Assembly: GCA_023374025.1 (NCBI GenBank)
Contig: SIJG01000102.1
Span: 238,754 to 302,753, forward strand
From: Heterodera schachtii
Taxonomy: Eukaryota > Nematoda > Chromadorea > Rhabditida > Heteroderidae
Reading direction: 5' to 3'
Length of the DNA stretch: 64,000 nt
Below the pieces are notes generated by a model, which was not told where the DNA came from, searched no databases, and saw only the letters and a list, made by a program, of their open reading frames with translations. Shown here in pieces: positions 21,447-33,313 of this stretch. Within the stretch, counting starts at the first letter, position 1. Each line of letters begins with the position of its first letter. The translations under genes and the position numbers were made by a program.

Positions 21447-23413
21447 ACTAACTAACTTATTTTATAAATTAAAAAGCAGAAATAGACGGTTACTAAAATA
21501 TAAAATCAAATAAGAAGTATTCTGAAATAAACATTTATAATCAATACTTTTAACAGCACTTATATATTTATTTTCTTAATAAATATACAAAATTTTTAAA
21601 CTATTAATAAAATTCAAACAAATTAAATAAATTTAATATGAAATAAAACAACGAAAATATTTATTTACTTTAAGGTGCCAAATACCGACTGTGTTTGAAA
21701 TGATATCCTATACAAGTATTCAAAATTTAACAATACAATCTGAAAAATATGTTAAAAAAAAGATTATTAAAAGTTTCGCTGAAAACCTATTATCAAATAC
21801 AAAAATTGAAAATTGACTTTTTATTATAGCTTATTATTAAGGAATATTTTCGCGCACTAGCCACAATAGTTTAAAAATTGTCCAACATGCTTCAATTGGC
21901 CTACGATATCGCATCGCCTATTTAAATAATTTCCAGCAACATCATAATTGAAATCTTTTATATCCTTTTATCATTTCAAATGCAAAATAATGTGGCTGCT
22001 AACACTTATATTGTAATATATTTGAAATTAATTTTATCTATTTTTTCTTATTTTTATAAATTTTTTATTTATTAATACGATTAATCAATTATTTCTTATT
22101 TATTTATTTTATATGTTCAATAATAATGATTTTTAATTTTTTTTTTTGATTTATATACATTTATTTTCTTCATAAATTTGTTTGTTATTTAATAAATTTT
22201 TTAAAATTAATAATAGATAAAAATTTGAAATGAAATGTACTCAAAATTTTTAAATGTCTTTTTTGTCTTCTAAAAGATTTTAAACCTTCATTTTTCAAAA
22301 TAATCATTACACTGTCTGAGATTTATCTCGATATCAGCGATGTATAATTTAATAAATAAAGTCAAGAAATGATAGTAAAATATAGAATTATATAAAAATG
22401 AAGAAATTTAAAAGCAGAAAATTATTGATGAAGCGGTTGAAAATCGATCGACTGGTCAGTTGGGAACAATAAGAAATTGTAATTTATTTTTTAAATTGTT
22501 TGAACAATTAGCATTTTGGTTTTTGGCTGTACTATTTTCTAATTAAGTTTTTATATGTTAGCATATTTTTTAAATTTATTGTTTAATACACTAACATAAA
22601 CTGTTTAGGATAATAAATTTTTAAAATAGTACTTAATTATTTTTGCTTCTAAATTTTAAACATATGGAACGAAATTGATAATAAAACTTTCTTTTATTTG
22701 AGTAAAAGTGTGTTTCATTTTCGCTGTTCATTAAACTTAGGCAATGACAATATAATTATATTTTATTTTAAATGATAAAAATAAAAGGATTAATTTTATC
22801 AGATTTTGATTCTTTTCTATAAAATTTAACTTATGCTGCTGATTTTAATTATAAATTATGTTTTTCCTAATTTTATCATTTTAGAATATTGCTTTTTATT
22901 TATTATATACTTTATGCTAGAATAATTTGAAAAGAATCACATGGTTCTTTATTCGTTTTCATTATGCCTTTTAAATTGTATTCTCCTTAACATTAAAGAA
23001 AATTTCAATTAGCAAATTATGCCAAAGGCCTGTACAAAATGGAATGAATTTCAATAATGATTTTTACACAATGTTTGTTAATGAAAAATTTGTTCTTATT
23101 TTTTAATTAAAATTTGTTAAATGTGTTTCAATCCTTTGATCGTTTTAATAATTATCACAATAGTCAAGGCTCGACCTTCACTAACTGCAGTCTCCGTAGC
23201 TCTCCTCAGAACAAACTCTTTGAAAGATAAATTTCTGCGGTTCCTTTATTTTTTTTTTGATTTTTTAATGAAAAATTAAAATATAGTTTATGCACTTTTA
23301 GATTATATTTTTCTTTGCTCTATTTAAAAAATTTTCATACTGATAATTATATTTAAGGGTTTATTATACATGTTTATATGCAATCAATTGATTGAACTTT
23401 ACTCAGTTATTAC
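21447..23413. other. AT-rich non-coding stretch
   Basis: No gene recognised. A small GC-richer island at 23165-23215 has no long frame. Confidence 0.5.
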
Positions 23414-24600
23414 CAGGGCTGCAAAAAACATGCAAATACATTTTTTCTGGCTTCTCCATGCTAGAAATAGTAGGAAAAACACTTCCGTTTTTGTGTTTGC
23501 GTATAAAAATCGGGTCTTTTATTTGCATATTTTTGCATATTTTGGGTGTTAATGCATATTTTGGCTTTTTGTGCATATTTGTGCATGTTTCGCCATTTTT
23601 TGGAAAATTTGTTAACAAAAATGCAATAAAAACTAGAGTAGAGCGGGACCGGGACTGGTACCGGGCCGGGAATTTCCGGTCACCCGAGGTCCCGGTTCCG
23701 GATTTTGAAAAACTCAGGTCCCGGTCCCGGTCCCGGTAGGGCAACCGGGAACCGGAAAAACAAGCACTGGTAAGAATGGGGGTCTGAGTGAAAAATTATA
23801 GATGAGTTGAAAAAATTTGAAAAAACAATTAATATATTCTTTAAAAGAAAACCTGACAAGTCCACAAATGGCCTAGTGGCTAGTCTCCTTGACTTTCTTT
23901 TCTTCTTTCCCCTGGTTCGATGATAATTGAAGAAAATTTGATTTGAAAATTTTCATTAATTTAATTCACCTTTAACTTTTGGATTTTATTAAATAAAAAA
24001 CAAAATTAAATTTAATGTTCTATTAATTTCATTTGAAATAAATTAAAATTAATTTTTTTTATTTTTTAATTTTTAAATTTTTTTTTTTTTTTGAGTTTTT
24101 AAAAATTCCCGGTTGGTCCCGGTTCCCAGTCCCGGTCCCGAAGAAATATCGAGGTCCCGGTACCGGTCCCGGCTTCTCAGGACCCGGAAAGTCCCAGTTC
24201 CGGGTTTGCCCCAAAATTCCCGGTCCCGCTCTACTCTAATAAAAACAGAAAATACACCTCCTAAGAATCAGTACTAGAAATTCAGAAAAATAGACCCCTG
24301 AGAATCGACCAAAAATATTTAAAAAACACACCACTAAGAATTGGAAAATTTTCTCAAAAATTCTTCCGCAAATTTTTTTACATGGCAAAATTTTTGATTT
24401 AAAAAATGTCAATATTTGCTACGAGAATTTTATAAAAGAAATGTAAGCTCATTTTCAAGTGCACTAGTGAAAATTTTTTTTGTTTTTTATTGAATTTGCA
24501 CCCCTAATTTTCAACTTTTTAGCATATTTTACGATTTTTGTGCATATTTGATGCATATTTGGCAATTTTATTTGCATATTTATATGCAAATTCATGTATA
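23414..24600 (+). mobile_element. hAT-like MITE hosting a second element; right end lost
   Basis: Begins CAGGGCTGCAAAAAACATGC and shares CTCCATGCTAGAAATAGTAGG-like and GGAAAAACACTT words with the element at 15562. Near both ends it has repeated TGCATATTT words where that element has ACATATTT. It is interrupted by 23634-24238. The right end has the array but no CCCTG terminus, so the boundary is approximate. Confidence 0.65.
23634..24238 (+). mobile_element. hAT-like MITE with GGTCCC arrays and 8-bp target duplication, nested
   Basis: Perfect duplication ATAAAAAC at 23626-23633 and 24239-24246. Inverted termini TAGAGTAGAGCGGGACCGGG. Both ends are rich in CCGGTCCCGGT-type 6-bp repeats. The interior contains CACTGGTAAGAATGGGGG (23764), a tRNA-like region (23868-23935, GGCCTAGTGGCTAGTC then TGGTTCGATGAT) and a tail CTTTAACTTTTGGATTTT. 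The tail and the CACTGGTAAGAATG module occur inverted in the relic at 8095-8840. Confidence 0.9.
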
Positions 24601-25158
24601 CTTATTTTTTTTTGTATAAATGGGATGAAAAAAGAATTTGTAGACTCCAATGTCCATCTTTCAATTTTCGATTAATTCTTACATTCAATTTTAGTTTAAA
24701 GTCCTTTTTATATTTAATTTTCTATGAGTTATAATATTTTAAGAAGAATTTATTATTTTTTGAACACATATATTCGAACTAATTCATATAAAAGTACTTA
24801 ATTCCCACTATTCTACAAATTTTCTTAATTTTTGGTTTGGATTTTTTCATAATAATTATCTCTTTTAAATAAATTAATTAATAAGTTTGCGTGTATTTAT
24901 ATAAATATAATAAATTAATTTAAAATGTAATGGAATTAATCAATTATTAAATAGTTTAAATGTATTATTATTTAGATGAAGAAGCATATTTAAATTTACT
25001 GCCAGCAGAAATCAAAGCTTTTTATTGGTTGTTAAATTTTTGTATAAAACTAGAAATTGTATTATAGTTTATTCACTTTTTTTAATATTCCTGTATTTCT
25101 TTTCATGCCAAATTCCCTCCCCGGGCAAAAAATTTATGACGTTTATTTGTGTGGAATG
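24601..25158. other. AT-rich non-coding stretch
   Basis: No feature recognised. Confidence 0.5.
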
Positions 25159-25327
25159 TATTTTACATTAAATTTTATTTTACAATTCACATAAAGATAT
25201 TATAAAATATATGAATGTAAAATAAAAGATATATACAAATATATTATGTAGCGTTTATTTATTTCTCTTTAATATTAATTCTTTAAATATATTTGATTAT
25301 ATAATATTTGGACAGAAATATTCTCAA
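25159..25327. repeat. 170-bp inverted repeat, right arm
   Basis: Inverse of 19762-19931. The two arms end at the same base (TTGAGAAT) on their outer sides, which argues for a shared biological boundary. Flanking bases show no convincing target duplication. Confidence 0.9.
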
Positions 25328-26205
25328 TATTACTAAATAAAAGGCTTTAGTTGTGAGAGATTTTTGACAAAGTAAAAATAATAAATATAAAACTTTAATT
25401 AAATTGAATTCTCAAAACAGAATTAAATCATAAATTAAAATGCTTCTTGAAAGTAATACTTAAATACTTAATAAAATGTCTCTTATGAAAGAAAGCATAC
25501 TAAATTCGCTTTTAAATAAAAAAGTTACAATTTACCGATTATGAATTGTAAAGCAGCCTGCTGACAAATTAGGCATTGACGCAGATGTACTCCAGAACGA
25601 GATGTCATAACTTATATCTGGTAATAAAACTAATAAATTCAATATAGAATGAAAAAATTTTAATTCTTTTTATAACACTAATACTGATTTTGGCTATTGA
25701 AATTGATATATTCATTTTATTCGAACAAGAATTAAAAAATAATTTATAAATATTCTACTTAACATAAAGATAAAACTTATTTACTTAATAAATAGTTACA
25801 TCACTGGAAGAACAAAAAGCCGAACAAACCGATTAAATTTTTTCCAATTTGCCGCCCAATTCCAACAATTTTGCCGCCACAAATTACACAAAAAATGCAA
25901 CCAATTTATGCCCTCAAACTTGGGTAATTAAACCCATTTTTTACAACAAAATGTATGAAATGGGGGGTTGGGGTTGGACAATAGAAAATGGCAAAATAGC
26001 GGAAACGGGGACAAAGGAAATGGCACAAAAGATTGGGGAAAAAAGGGGGGGGGTTGTACAAGAAACTGAGGGGGGGGGGGGCAATACATGGAAATTGGAG
26101 AATGTCTAGGGAATGAACAGGGCATGAAAATGTGTGTAGGGCACAAAACGGGCGAAGGGTCCGGGCAATGAAGGGGCGAAGCGAATTCACAATTCGCCAA
26201 ATGAT
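25328..26205. other. AT-rich sequence passing into a G-rich tract
   Basis: 25328-25830 is ordinary AT-rich DNA. From 25840 the base composition changes and the plus strand becomes purine- and G-rich, with G7 and G11 runs at 26046 and 26071. Frames here are long on both strands but of low complexity, and I do not call a gene. Confidence 0.5.
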
Positions 26206-26533
26206 CACAAAATGATTATTTTTCCCTTTGGTCGTCCGCCTCGGACTTGATTGTCACTCGTTCCGTCATTGCCGATGACCTCTTTTTGCTTTCCCTCGAG
26301 CGCCATTTGCACGGAAACGGTGTGACGTCCATTTTTTCTTCCCTTCCCAGTTGGCTCTTTCACGTGCCCATCGCCCTTCAATTCCAATCGCCCCATTTTC
26401 TCCTTTTCCTTTCTCGAATTTTTCCCCGCCCTTTGGTCGCGCGCCCTCCTTTTTGGTTTTCGTCATCATTCGTCCATTTCTCCCCTTTCTGTCCGCTCCA
26501 CGGACAGTTGCGGCTGATGTTCAGTCGCAACAC

Positions 26534-27105
26534 TCACGCCGCAAGACCTTTGTCGTCTCGATCGGTACGCAACCAACTGACGTTTGAGTTGCATCGCGAG
26601 TGGGGTCGGACAGGTTCCTGCTGCGAAGTTGCCGGTTTATCCGCACACAGTTCTCGCGGCATTGGGTTCGGAGCAAGTTCGATCATTTCTTGCTCTATTT
26701 GTGCTGTCCGTCGTGTGCCGGTGGTTGCTTCCGGCCGTTGCGACACTTGGTAACCCATCAACAAATTGCGTGCCGTTGCTACGATCGGTCCCATCAGATA
26801 GACCCATGTCAAAGGGATTAGGACGTCGCGCACAAAAATAAAGGTCACATATACGCAGCACGCTGTAGTCCAGTAGGAGAGCAGTAGACGCAATTTTTCC
26901 ATGAACCACTCCTGAGTGAGGCCAATCAGGCCGCTTGGTAGGGCTCCAAGGTTCGTTGCTCGCTCGTTCTTGTGTTCAGTTTCTCTTGACTTCCATTGGT
27001 CCAAGCGCAGCCATTCATCAAAATGAGCGAATAATCCTTCTCCAGTGTCGTTGTCGATTGTCCATCGGTGAAAAAAAGCGGCGTGATTTCCTACAACGAC
27101 GGATC
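26534..27105 (-). pseudogene. membrane-protein-like ORF, possible retroelement env C-terminal half
   Basis: An open minus-strand frame from about 27105 to a TGA at 26536-26534, without a good ATG at its start. It contains a charged segment, then a ~45-residue hydrophobic block (two adjacent membrane-length stretches) and a polar, Arg/Ser-rich tail, as in a membrane glycoprotein with a cytoplasmic tail. The GC content is well above the surrounding AT-rich DNA. It overlaps the end of the next ORF upstream in a different frame, and one indel near 27095 separates them, so the pair is probably one broken gene. I do not recognise the family. An env-like role is inferred from topology and the retroelement remnants nearby. 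No restored sequence is given. Confidence 0.4.
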
Positions 27106-27672
27106 TTCAAAAGCTTTTTGGATCTCGGAAATACTGCTCGGGTCGATTTTTAGGAGTGTGGCACTGCGAGTGTCAATTTTAATCCAATTGTTCTGGCTCA
27201 GCTGCAAATAATGGTGGTGGAAATTTTCACAATCAGCAAATGGTGATGACGCCGTGAGAATGTGAAGTTCCGGATCCAGGAACGCGGTAATTATCTTGCT
27301 CTCAATTCGAATTCGAACCGGAATGTAGAGACAACAATTGTTAACCGCCTGGTACTCCACGTTTTGCATTGAAAATTCCGCACATGAAAATATTTGCATC
27401 GTGTCCTCATTCAACCATCTGGCCATTACATCCTTTCGTCGTAAAAGTCGTCTGGCCTGCAGGGTCGGATTCGCTCCTCTTGAGCTTCTTCGGTAGTTTG
27501 CTCCTCCCTTTGCCGTGCTATTGCGATTGGCTCCTCCCTCAGCCTGGCTGTGATTGGCTCCACCTTCAGCCCGCCACGGACAGCACACAATAATGTGAAT
27601 GATTGATGGGGGAAATTTGAATATGCTTTTGTCTTTCTGTGCCATACCTTCACCCTCCTCCATTATCGCCAC
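27091..27672 (-). pseudogene. upstream half of the same broken membrane-protein-like gene
   Basis: A 193-codon minus-strand frame. The part from about residue 75 onward (27091-27450) looks genuinely coding, with Cys, Trp, His and Tyr well distributed. The first ~75 residues include three EGGAN/KGGAN-type repeats and resemble translated repeat DNA, so the true exon may start near 27460 behind an AG acceptor. It ends in a TAG exactly where the next frame takes over. No domain was recognised. Confidence 0.4.
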
Positions 27673-28190
27673 TGTTGGGAGTGGGCAAACGAAAATTTTT
27701 TCTCAATTTCGTTGGATGATTGATGAGAAAATTTGAATATGCCTTTGCATTTCGGTGAGCTTCTCCCCTGCCAGGCACCACTCGTTATTTCCCACTGCGA
27801 TGGGAGGGCAAAAACGGATTGAAATTTAGTTTTGATTGACAGTTAAATGTCATAAAAAAAAAGAAAATTTGAAGGAGCAAATAGAATTGTCATAAAAAAA
27901 TTCAAATGCGAAGGATGAAAGAATTGCAATTGCAAAAAACCAAACCAAAAATAGTAAAGACAGACAAAAAATTTTGTGCGTTTGTGCACAATTTATGTTG
28001 GGCAAAAAACGAATGAGAACAAAAAACTTTGAGCGTTTGTGCACAAATTATGTTGGGCAAAAAAAGACGTTTGTATATGATTGGGTTGTGTAAAACATGA
28101 ATAGGAGGAAAAAATTTTTGCGTTTATGCACAATTGTGAGAGGCAAAAAATAACGGAGCAAAAACTTGTGGTTGTGCATTTTGTGGGAGA
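27600..28190. repeat. diverged short tandem duplications
   Basis: About 115 bp around GGGGGAAATTTGAATATGC (27608) recur in altered form from 27722. Further right GCGTTTGTGCACAA occurs at 27978 and 28033 (55-bp step) and as a variant at 28120, each followed by GGCAAAAAA-type sequence. Confidence 0.55.
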
Positions 28191-28386
28191 AAAGTGACGA
28201 AAAAAGGAATAATTTGCAGGAGATGTCAATCAAAAACCGAAATGAGAAGGTTATTAGTCAAATGAGCAGTAGATTTGTGTAAAAACTTGTCCTTCGTAAT
28301 ATTTTTTGGTATTGACGTGTCGTGTCGTTTGTGCGGTTATTTAAAGCGGTTGAAAGTTTTTCTGATCATCATTCGAGCAAAAAAAC

Positions 28387-28617
28387 ATGGACGTCACCCT
28401 CCCTTATTTTAATTCGGCTGGTGAATTCATCGGATTGGATAATGAGAATGAGGTTGTGCTTTTCGGCAGATTGCGCGAAGAATGGCACCAACAGCAGGAG
28501 CAACAGCACCAACAGCAACAGGAGCAGCAACAACAGCAACAGCAGCAGCATCAACAGCAACAAGGACAGCAAACGAGGTGCAGCAGCAGCAAATTCGGCG
28601 TTCGAACGCGCCTTTAG
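28387..28617 (+). CDS. polyglutamine-containing hypothetical protein
   Basis: ATG 28387 preceded by AGCAAAAAAAC, a favourable purine-rich context. Residues 1-32 are a normal-looking mixed sequence (start MDVTLPYFNSAGEF). Then comes a ~30-residue Gln/His tract encoded by mixed CAG/CAA codons with a few GAG and CAC, and a short basic tail ending at TAG. The other two frames across the CAG tract stay open beyond this stop, to 28645 and 28694, so a slip in the repeat or a splice could alter the C-terminus. An AATAAA follows at 28769. It might be a small gene or the start of a retroelement gag; no domain decides this. Confidence 0.4.
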   Translation: MDVTLPYFNSAGEFIGLDNENEVVLFGRLREEWHQQQEQQHQQQQEQQQQQQQQHQQQQGQQTRCSSSKFGVRTRL

Positions 28618-28699
28618 TGTTGAACGGCTTTCAGTTTGTTGCTAGGGTCGGGAAGGCATTGGTTGGAAGTTCTGGAGGAGGAGGGCTTTGGTGAATGAT

Positions 28700-28999
28700 G
28701 TTGGCATGGGATTGAAAGTGTTAAGATTAACTGTGATTTGGGATGGTATTTGGCATTAATCGCTGATAAATAAATTTTTCGTTGAGTTGGAACGATGGGG
28801 AAGAGGAGGGGAGGGTTGGAATAAGTTGGTAAATGTTTTTTCACAGAATTTTGGAAACACATTAAAATATAATAAATGCTCACGAATAATATTGATCCAC
28901 ATAGTGCATCGACTAACATATGCCAGCGTCAATCCCCTTTCCGTGGCTGCAACATAAACCACACAAAATAGCCACCAATACATCCCCATCCCTGCCGGA
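28700..28999. other. spacer between the polyQ ORF and the 89-bp repeat
   Basis: Contains the AATAAA at 28769 and no convincing frame. Confidence 0.45.
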
Positions 29000-29390
29000 T
29001 GTTGGCAACTAAAACCATACATCTGGCCGATCCATCTGTGGGTGGGAGGCAACATAAGCCTCCCAACCGCTCCTCAACCCCTGCCGAATGTTGGCAACTA
29101 AAGCCATACACCCGGCCTATCCATCCGCGAGTGGGATGCAAAGTAAGCTTCCCAATCCCTCCTCATCCGTTGGCAGGTGTTGGCAACTAAAGCCATACAC
29201 CCGGCCTATCCATCCGCGGGTGGGAAGCAAAGTAAGCTTCCCAATCCCTCCTCATCCGTTGGCAGGTGTTGGCAACTAAGACCATACACACGGCCAACCC
29301 TTTCGAGGGTGGGTAGCAAAGTAAGCTTCCCAATCCCTCCTCATCCGCTGGCAGGTGTTGGCAACTAAACCATACACACGGCCTACCCTT
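29000..29390. repeat. 89-bp tandem repeat, about 4.4 copies
   Basis: The unit begins TGTTGGCAACTAAA at 29000, 29089, 29178, 29267 and 29356, an exact 89-bp step, and contains CCATCC and AAGTAAGCTTCCCAATCC. The first copy is the most diverged. Because 89 is not a multiple of three, the frames crossing it are artefacts of the repeat. Confidence 0.95.
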
Positions 29391-29534
29391 TCGCAAAAAG
29401 AGAAAATGCTTCAAAGATGTCCGACCAATTTGACAAGAAGCATGGAGCAAAACACACGGAATTCGGTCCGGGCGACCCCGTTTTACTCCTAAATTACCGG
29501 AACAACAAATCACATTGGCTACAGGGCACATTGT
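29379..29534 (+). pseudogene. retrotransposon pol remnant (integrase C-terminal region)
   Basis: The plus frame running into TAA at 29532-29534 includes FDKKHGAKHTEFGPGDPVLL and NYRNNKSHWLQGTL. This is the pattern of the C-terminal end of Ty3/Gypsy-type integrases: basic helix, then EF-x-PGD-x-V, then W-x-x-G. Only about 45 residues survive. It is fused directly to the end of the 89-bp tandem array and stops early in the W-x-x-G region. No RT, RNase H or integrase core is present in the window. Confidence 0.7.
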
Positions 29535-32500
29535 AATTATATTGCTTCTATTTTTTTAAATTGAACTCACAAATGGAGTAGCTTAAATATTAAATAATTA
29601 ACAGCATTGGAATTGTTGAGAAAATTGTAGATAAACGAATTGAAACCTTGCAAGTGCACCAAAAAATAAAACTCTTAAAAGCAAAAATATTATTTTATAA
29701 TAATATAAACAAAAAATAAAAGCTTTTTAACAAAAGCTTTTTCCGTTAATTTCAAAAAAGTTTCTCAATGTTTTACCTAATTGCATTACAATATAATCAG
29801 ATAAATTTACATGAACTTTCATTTCAACGGTATTCATTGATCAATGTTACAAGACACTAAATTGCGAAACTTTTGTGATAATTTTTCGTGTTTTTTTTGT
29901 GTTAGTTTGCCATTTTTGTGCTTATTTCGTGATAATTAGGAATTTGATAGTATCGACAAAATTAAAAATAAAAATAAATATTTTATTTACAAAATTAATA
30001 TAATAAAGTAAATATATAATATAATTTTTATAAAAATTTTTATATGCTTAATCATTTTTTCATATTTCGCAATTTTTGATCATATTTCCATATTTTCGCA
30101 TCTTTTGTCCATTGGGATTTTTCCAATAAACCTCTATTGGAACGGCCTCATCAGATAAATTGGCCTTTATATCCATATAATTCCCAGCATAATCAAAAAA
30201 AATAAAGGTTGAGTCGTTTATCCATTTTATTACTAATGCATATTAAATCTTAAAACCCCATTTAATGAATTGGTTGATAGAATTAACAATGGATCATCAG
30301 TAAAAAAAAGTTTAAAAACATTAGAACTTTGTATTGAAGTTTTAGCTTCTTATATTATGTGAAATTAAGAATTGATTCTAAATTAAAAAATATATATCAA
30401 GGAGAAATACTGATTAATAAATATATGGCGTGATAATTAAAATATCACTGTTTTTTGTTTTAGAATTTGCAAAAATTTAATAAAATTTAAAATATTGTTT
30501 TTGTAGTATATATTCTAAGAATTTGGTACATTACAATTTTAAAATAGATATTTGTTTATTCCTTTTTTATTCATTAAAAATTAACGTTAATTCAGATTTC
30601 ATTGCTTATTTTTTTAATGCATAAAATTATAAAGCAAACAATTATTGGCTTTAAATAATAAAATATATTCAATATTATTTGTGAGCACGTCTCGCCTCGT
30701 GCATCAACGATAGGCTGCATGTGTGTGGTGCACATGTGAGAACGTGAACTGACGTGTGTACATGGCAGGATTTTGACTTCAAAAAGGTAGCTCATTAATT
30801 AGTATTTTTTATACCTTTTTATTTAAATCAATATTGCTATAGTTTATTTCATTAGAATTTAATAAATTAATTATTGTACTTTTGTATAACTGTTGTGTTA
30901 GATTATTGAACTATTCAAGTAAATAAATGATATTTCAGGGAAATAATGATGGTTATTATATTCTTTCGAGGTTTATTTATATTATTATAAAACACGTTTA
31001 AATTACGCATTGTGTTACTCAAATTGTTGTTAATCCTTATTCATGATATCATATGCAGTAGTGAATAAAAATATTCTTTAATTTAAATTCTTTAAATTAA
31101 CGAAAAACAAAAAATTTGTTTTGAATCTCGAATGGCACATCATTACGAAGGGAGGGCGTTCTTTTGTGGTGATGGTGCAATATTCAGAAGGAAGGGCGTT
31201 CCTATACCATATGGCACCTGAACTTTTGTCCTTTTTATGGCATTAACATGCGTCTCAGGCATTTCAGCACCTTCTTTTATTTACACAAAAAAGCAATATT
31301 AATAATTAATTGATTCTATTGTATTTTAATTTCTAGAAAACTTAAACGCGATAATTTTTTGAGAGTCGGAGAATTAATGATTGATTTTTCACTCCAGAAA
31401 AGATTGAAAGATTTTTAATTTGTCGGTTTGGATATAAAAATTTAGATTTTTTTATTTTGAAAATTTACTTTCGAAATAATAATTTTACTGCATTTTTTAG
31501 TTTTTGTGCATTTTATCGTTTGTCTATTTTTATATGTTATAGATTTTTGCGATTTTCTTCAAACTGTTTAGTAATTATTGCATTTTCATACCAATGTACG
31601 AAAAATAAAATTTTGAAAACATTAGAAAATAGCCATTTTTATATTAATTGGTTCTAATTTTATAATTTCTTTTTATTTATCTTCCTAAGCTTCAATATAT
31701 AATGTTTTAAAAGTATATGAAGTATATATTAATATCGTAGTGCGACATTTGCGGGCCGACTTTTGCGGATCACTATTTCTCGATTGAATTTTCAAATAAA
31801 GAAAAAAAGAAAAATAAATTTTAAATAAATTACTCCCAAAATTGAAATTAATGAAGGTAGGCTGACACATAATCTACTTTTGCATACTTTTTAAAATTTT
31901 CTTGATGAGAATGAGTTCCTAGAGAAAGATTTTTTTTTAGATAACCGTGAGCTTAATTTTCATCCGGCATTTTAAACAGTTAAACTTATAAAAAATAAAA
32001 TAAAAATAAATCTAATTTTTCCAAAAATTGTTCGTAATTTTCTTAAAAATTATTGATCCAAAATTAAAACCTTCAACTACATACTAAATAATTTATAAAT
32101 ATTTTTTGTTAAACCATAACAATGTAAATGCACAATTTACTAAAATATAATTGCATTAAATTACAATATTTCTCTTTTATTACATTTTTATTATTAATAT
32201 TGGAATACTATCATTACAAATTTTTAAGCTTTTCCTCGATTACGAGAATCGTATAAAAATGTTTTACTGATCAGCAATTTTAAAACATGTGTGTCTTTCT
32301 CATTATTGAACAAATAATAAATATTAATTTTCTTCTTCTTCTTATTATTATTTTTATTATTTCTTTTTTTTTTTTTGTTATTTTTTGTCTCAAATTTATT
32401 TAATTTAAATATTCTTGTATATTCTATGTATTAATTAAAATAAATAATAATATTTTCTTTGGCTAAGTTTCTATTTTTTAAATTTTATGGAATATATACT

Positions 32501-33313
32501 TTATCCTTGTACAAAAAAAAATTTTAACAAATATTTTTGTTATTTGTTATAATCATGATTCAGAGAGCGTATGTCACATTATTGCGTGTTGTTGCATAAT
32601 TTAATTAGTGGCATTATTGGGTAGAAAAAACGAATAAAATTTTCTGTTTCCAATCATGAATAGATTTATTGTAGTTAATTTAATTTTATCTTTGGTTTCT
32701 TCAATTAAGTATGTATATATTTAAACAATATTATTTTAGTAAAATTTTGGCATTTTTAAATTCTTTCTTTTCTCTTTTTTATTATATTAATTGAATTTCA
32801 TTTAAAATAATTGGCAATTAACGGGTTTTATGTTTTTACTTTTAATTAACCCAATTAATATATAAAATACAGTATAGTAAAAAGTTCTAGAAATTTTTAA
32901 AAAGAATAATAAAAAAATTATTAAGTAATTGATAAAAGAATAATGAGCACGTATAAAAATCACCTTCAGATAAAGATGGATTAAAAATATTAAAATCCTC
33001 TCCTGAAGAAAAATAATATATTCGATTAAATATTTGATTTCAGAAAAATTCTTTTGCTATTCGGTATATCATAGCATTTTTCTGTCGTTAAATATTTGAA
33101 TTTTATTTTTTTTATTATCCATTAGTATTTTTCCAAATTTTTTTACTACAATAATTATCATTGTTCGTCTATTTATATTCATATTTATTTAATTTTAAAT
33201 GTATCACGGTATTCCTCTATAATTTCATTCAGTAAAAGTTATGTAGTCTTGCAAAAAAAAGATGGATAGTATTTTGGAAAAATATTAAACATTTAAAAAC
33301 ATTTTGAATAAAT
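29535..33313. other. AT-rich non-coding stretch
   Basis: No gene was recognised. 29870-30110 has repeated ATATTTCGCAATTTTT-like words that resemble ends of the ACATATTT/GCATATTT MITEs. A GC-richer patch at 30685-30770 and a short direct repeat (GGAGGGCGTTC 31150, GAAGGGCGTTC 31191) are unexplained. Confidence 0.5.

Noticed and set aside
23868..23935. Functional tRNA gene
   Set aside because: A and B boxes are recognisable but acceptor and anticodon stems do not pair, and the sequence sits inside a transposon.
26247..26753. 168-codon plus-strand frame
   Set aside because: Overlaps the more protein-like minus frame, and its low-complexity Pro/Phe/Ser composition is that of an antisense shadow.
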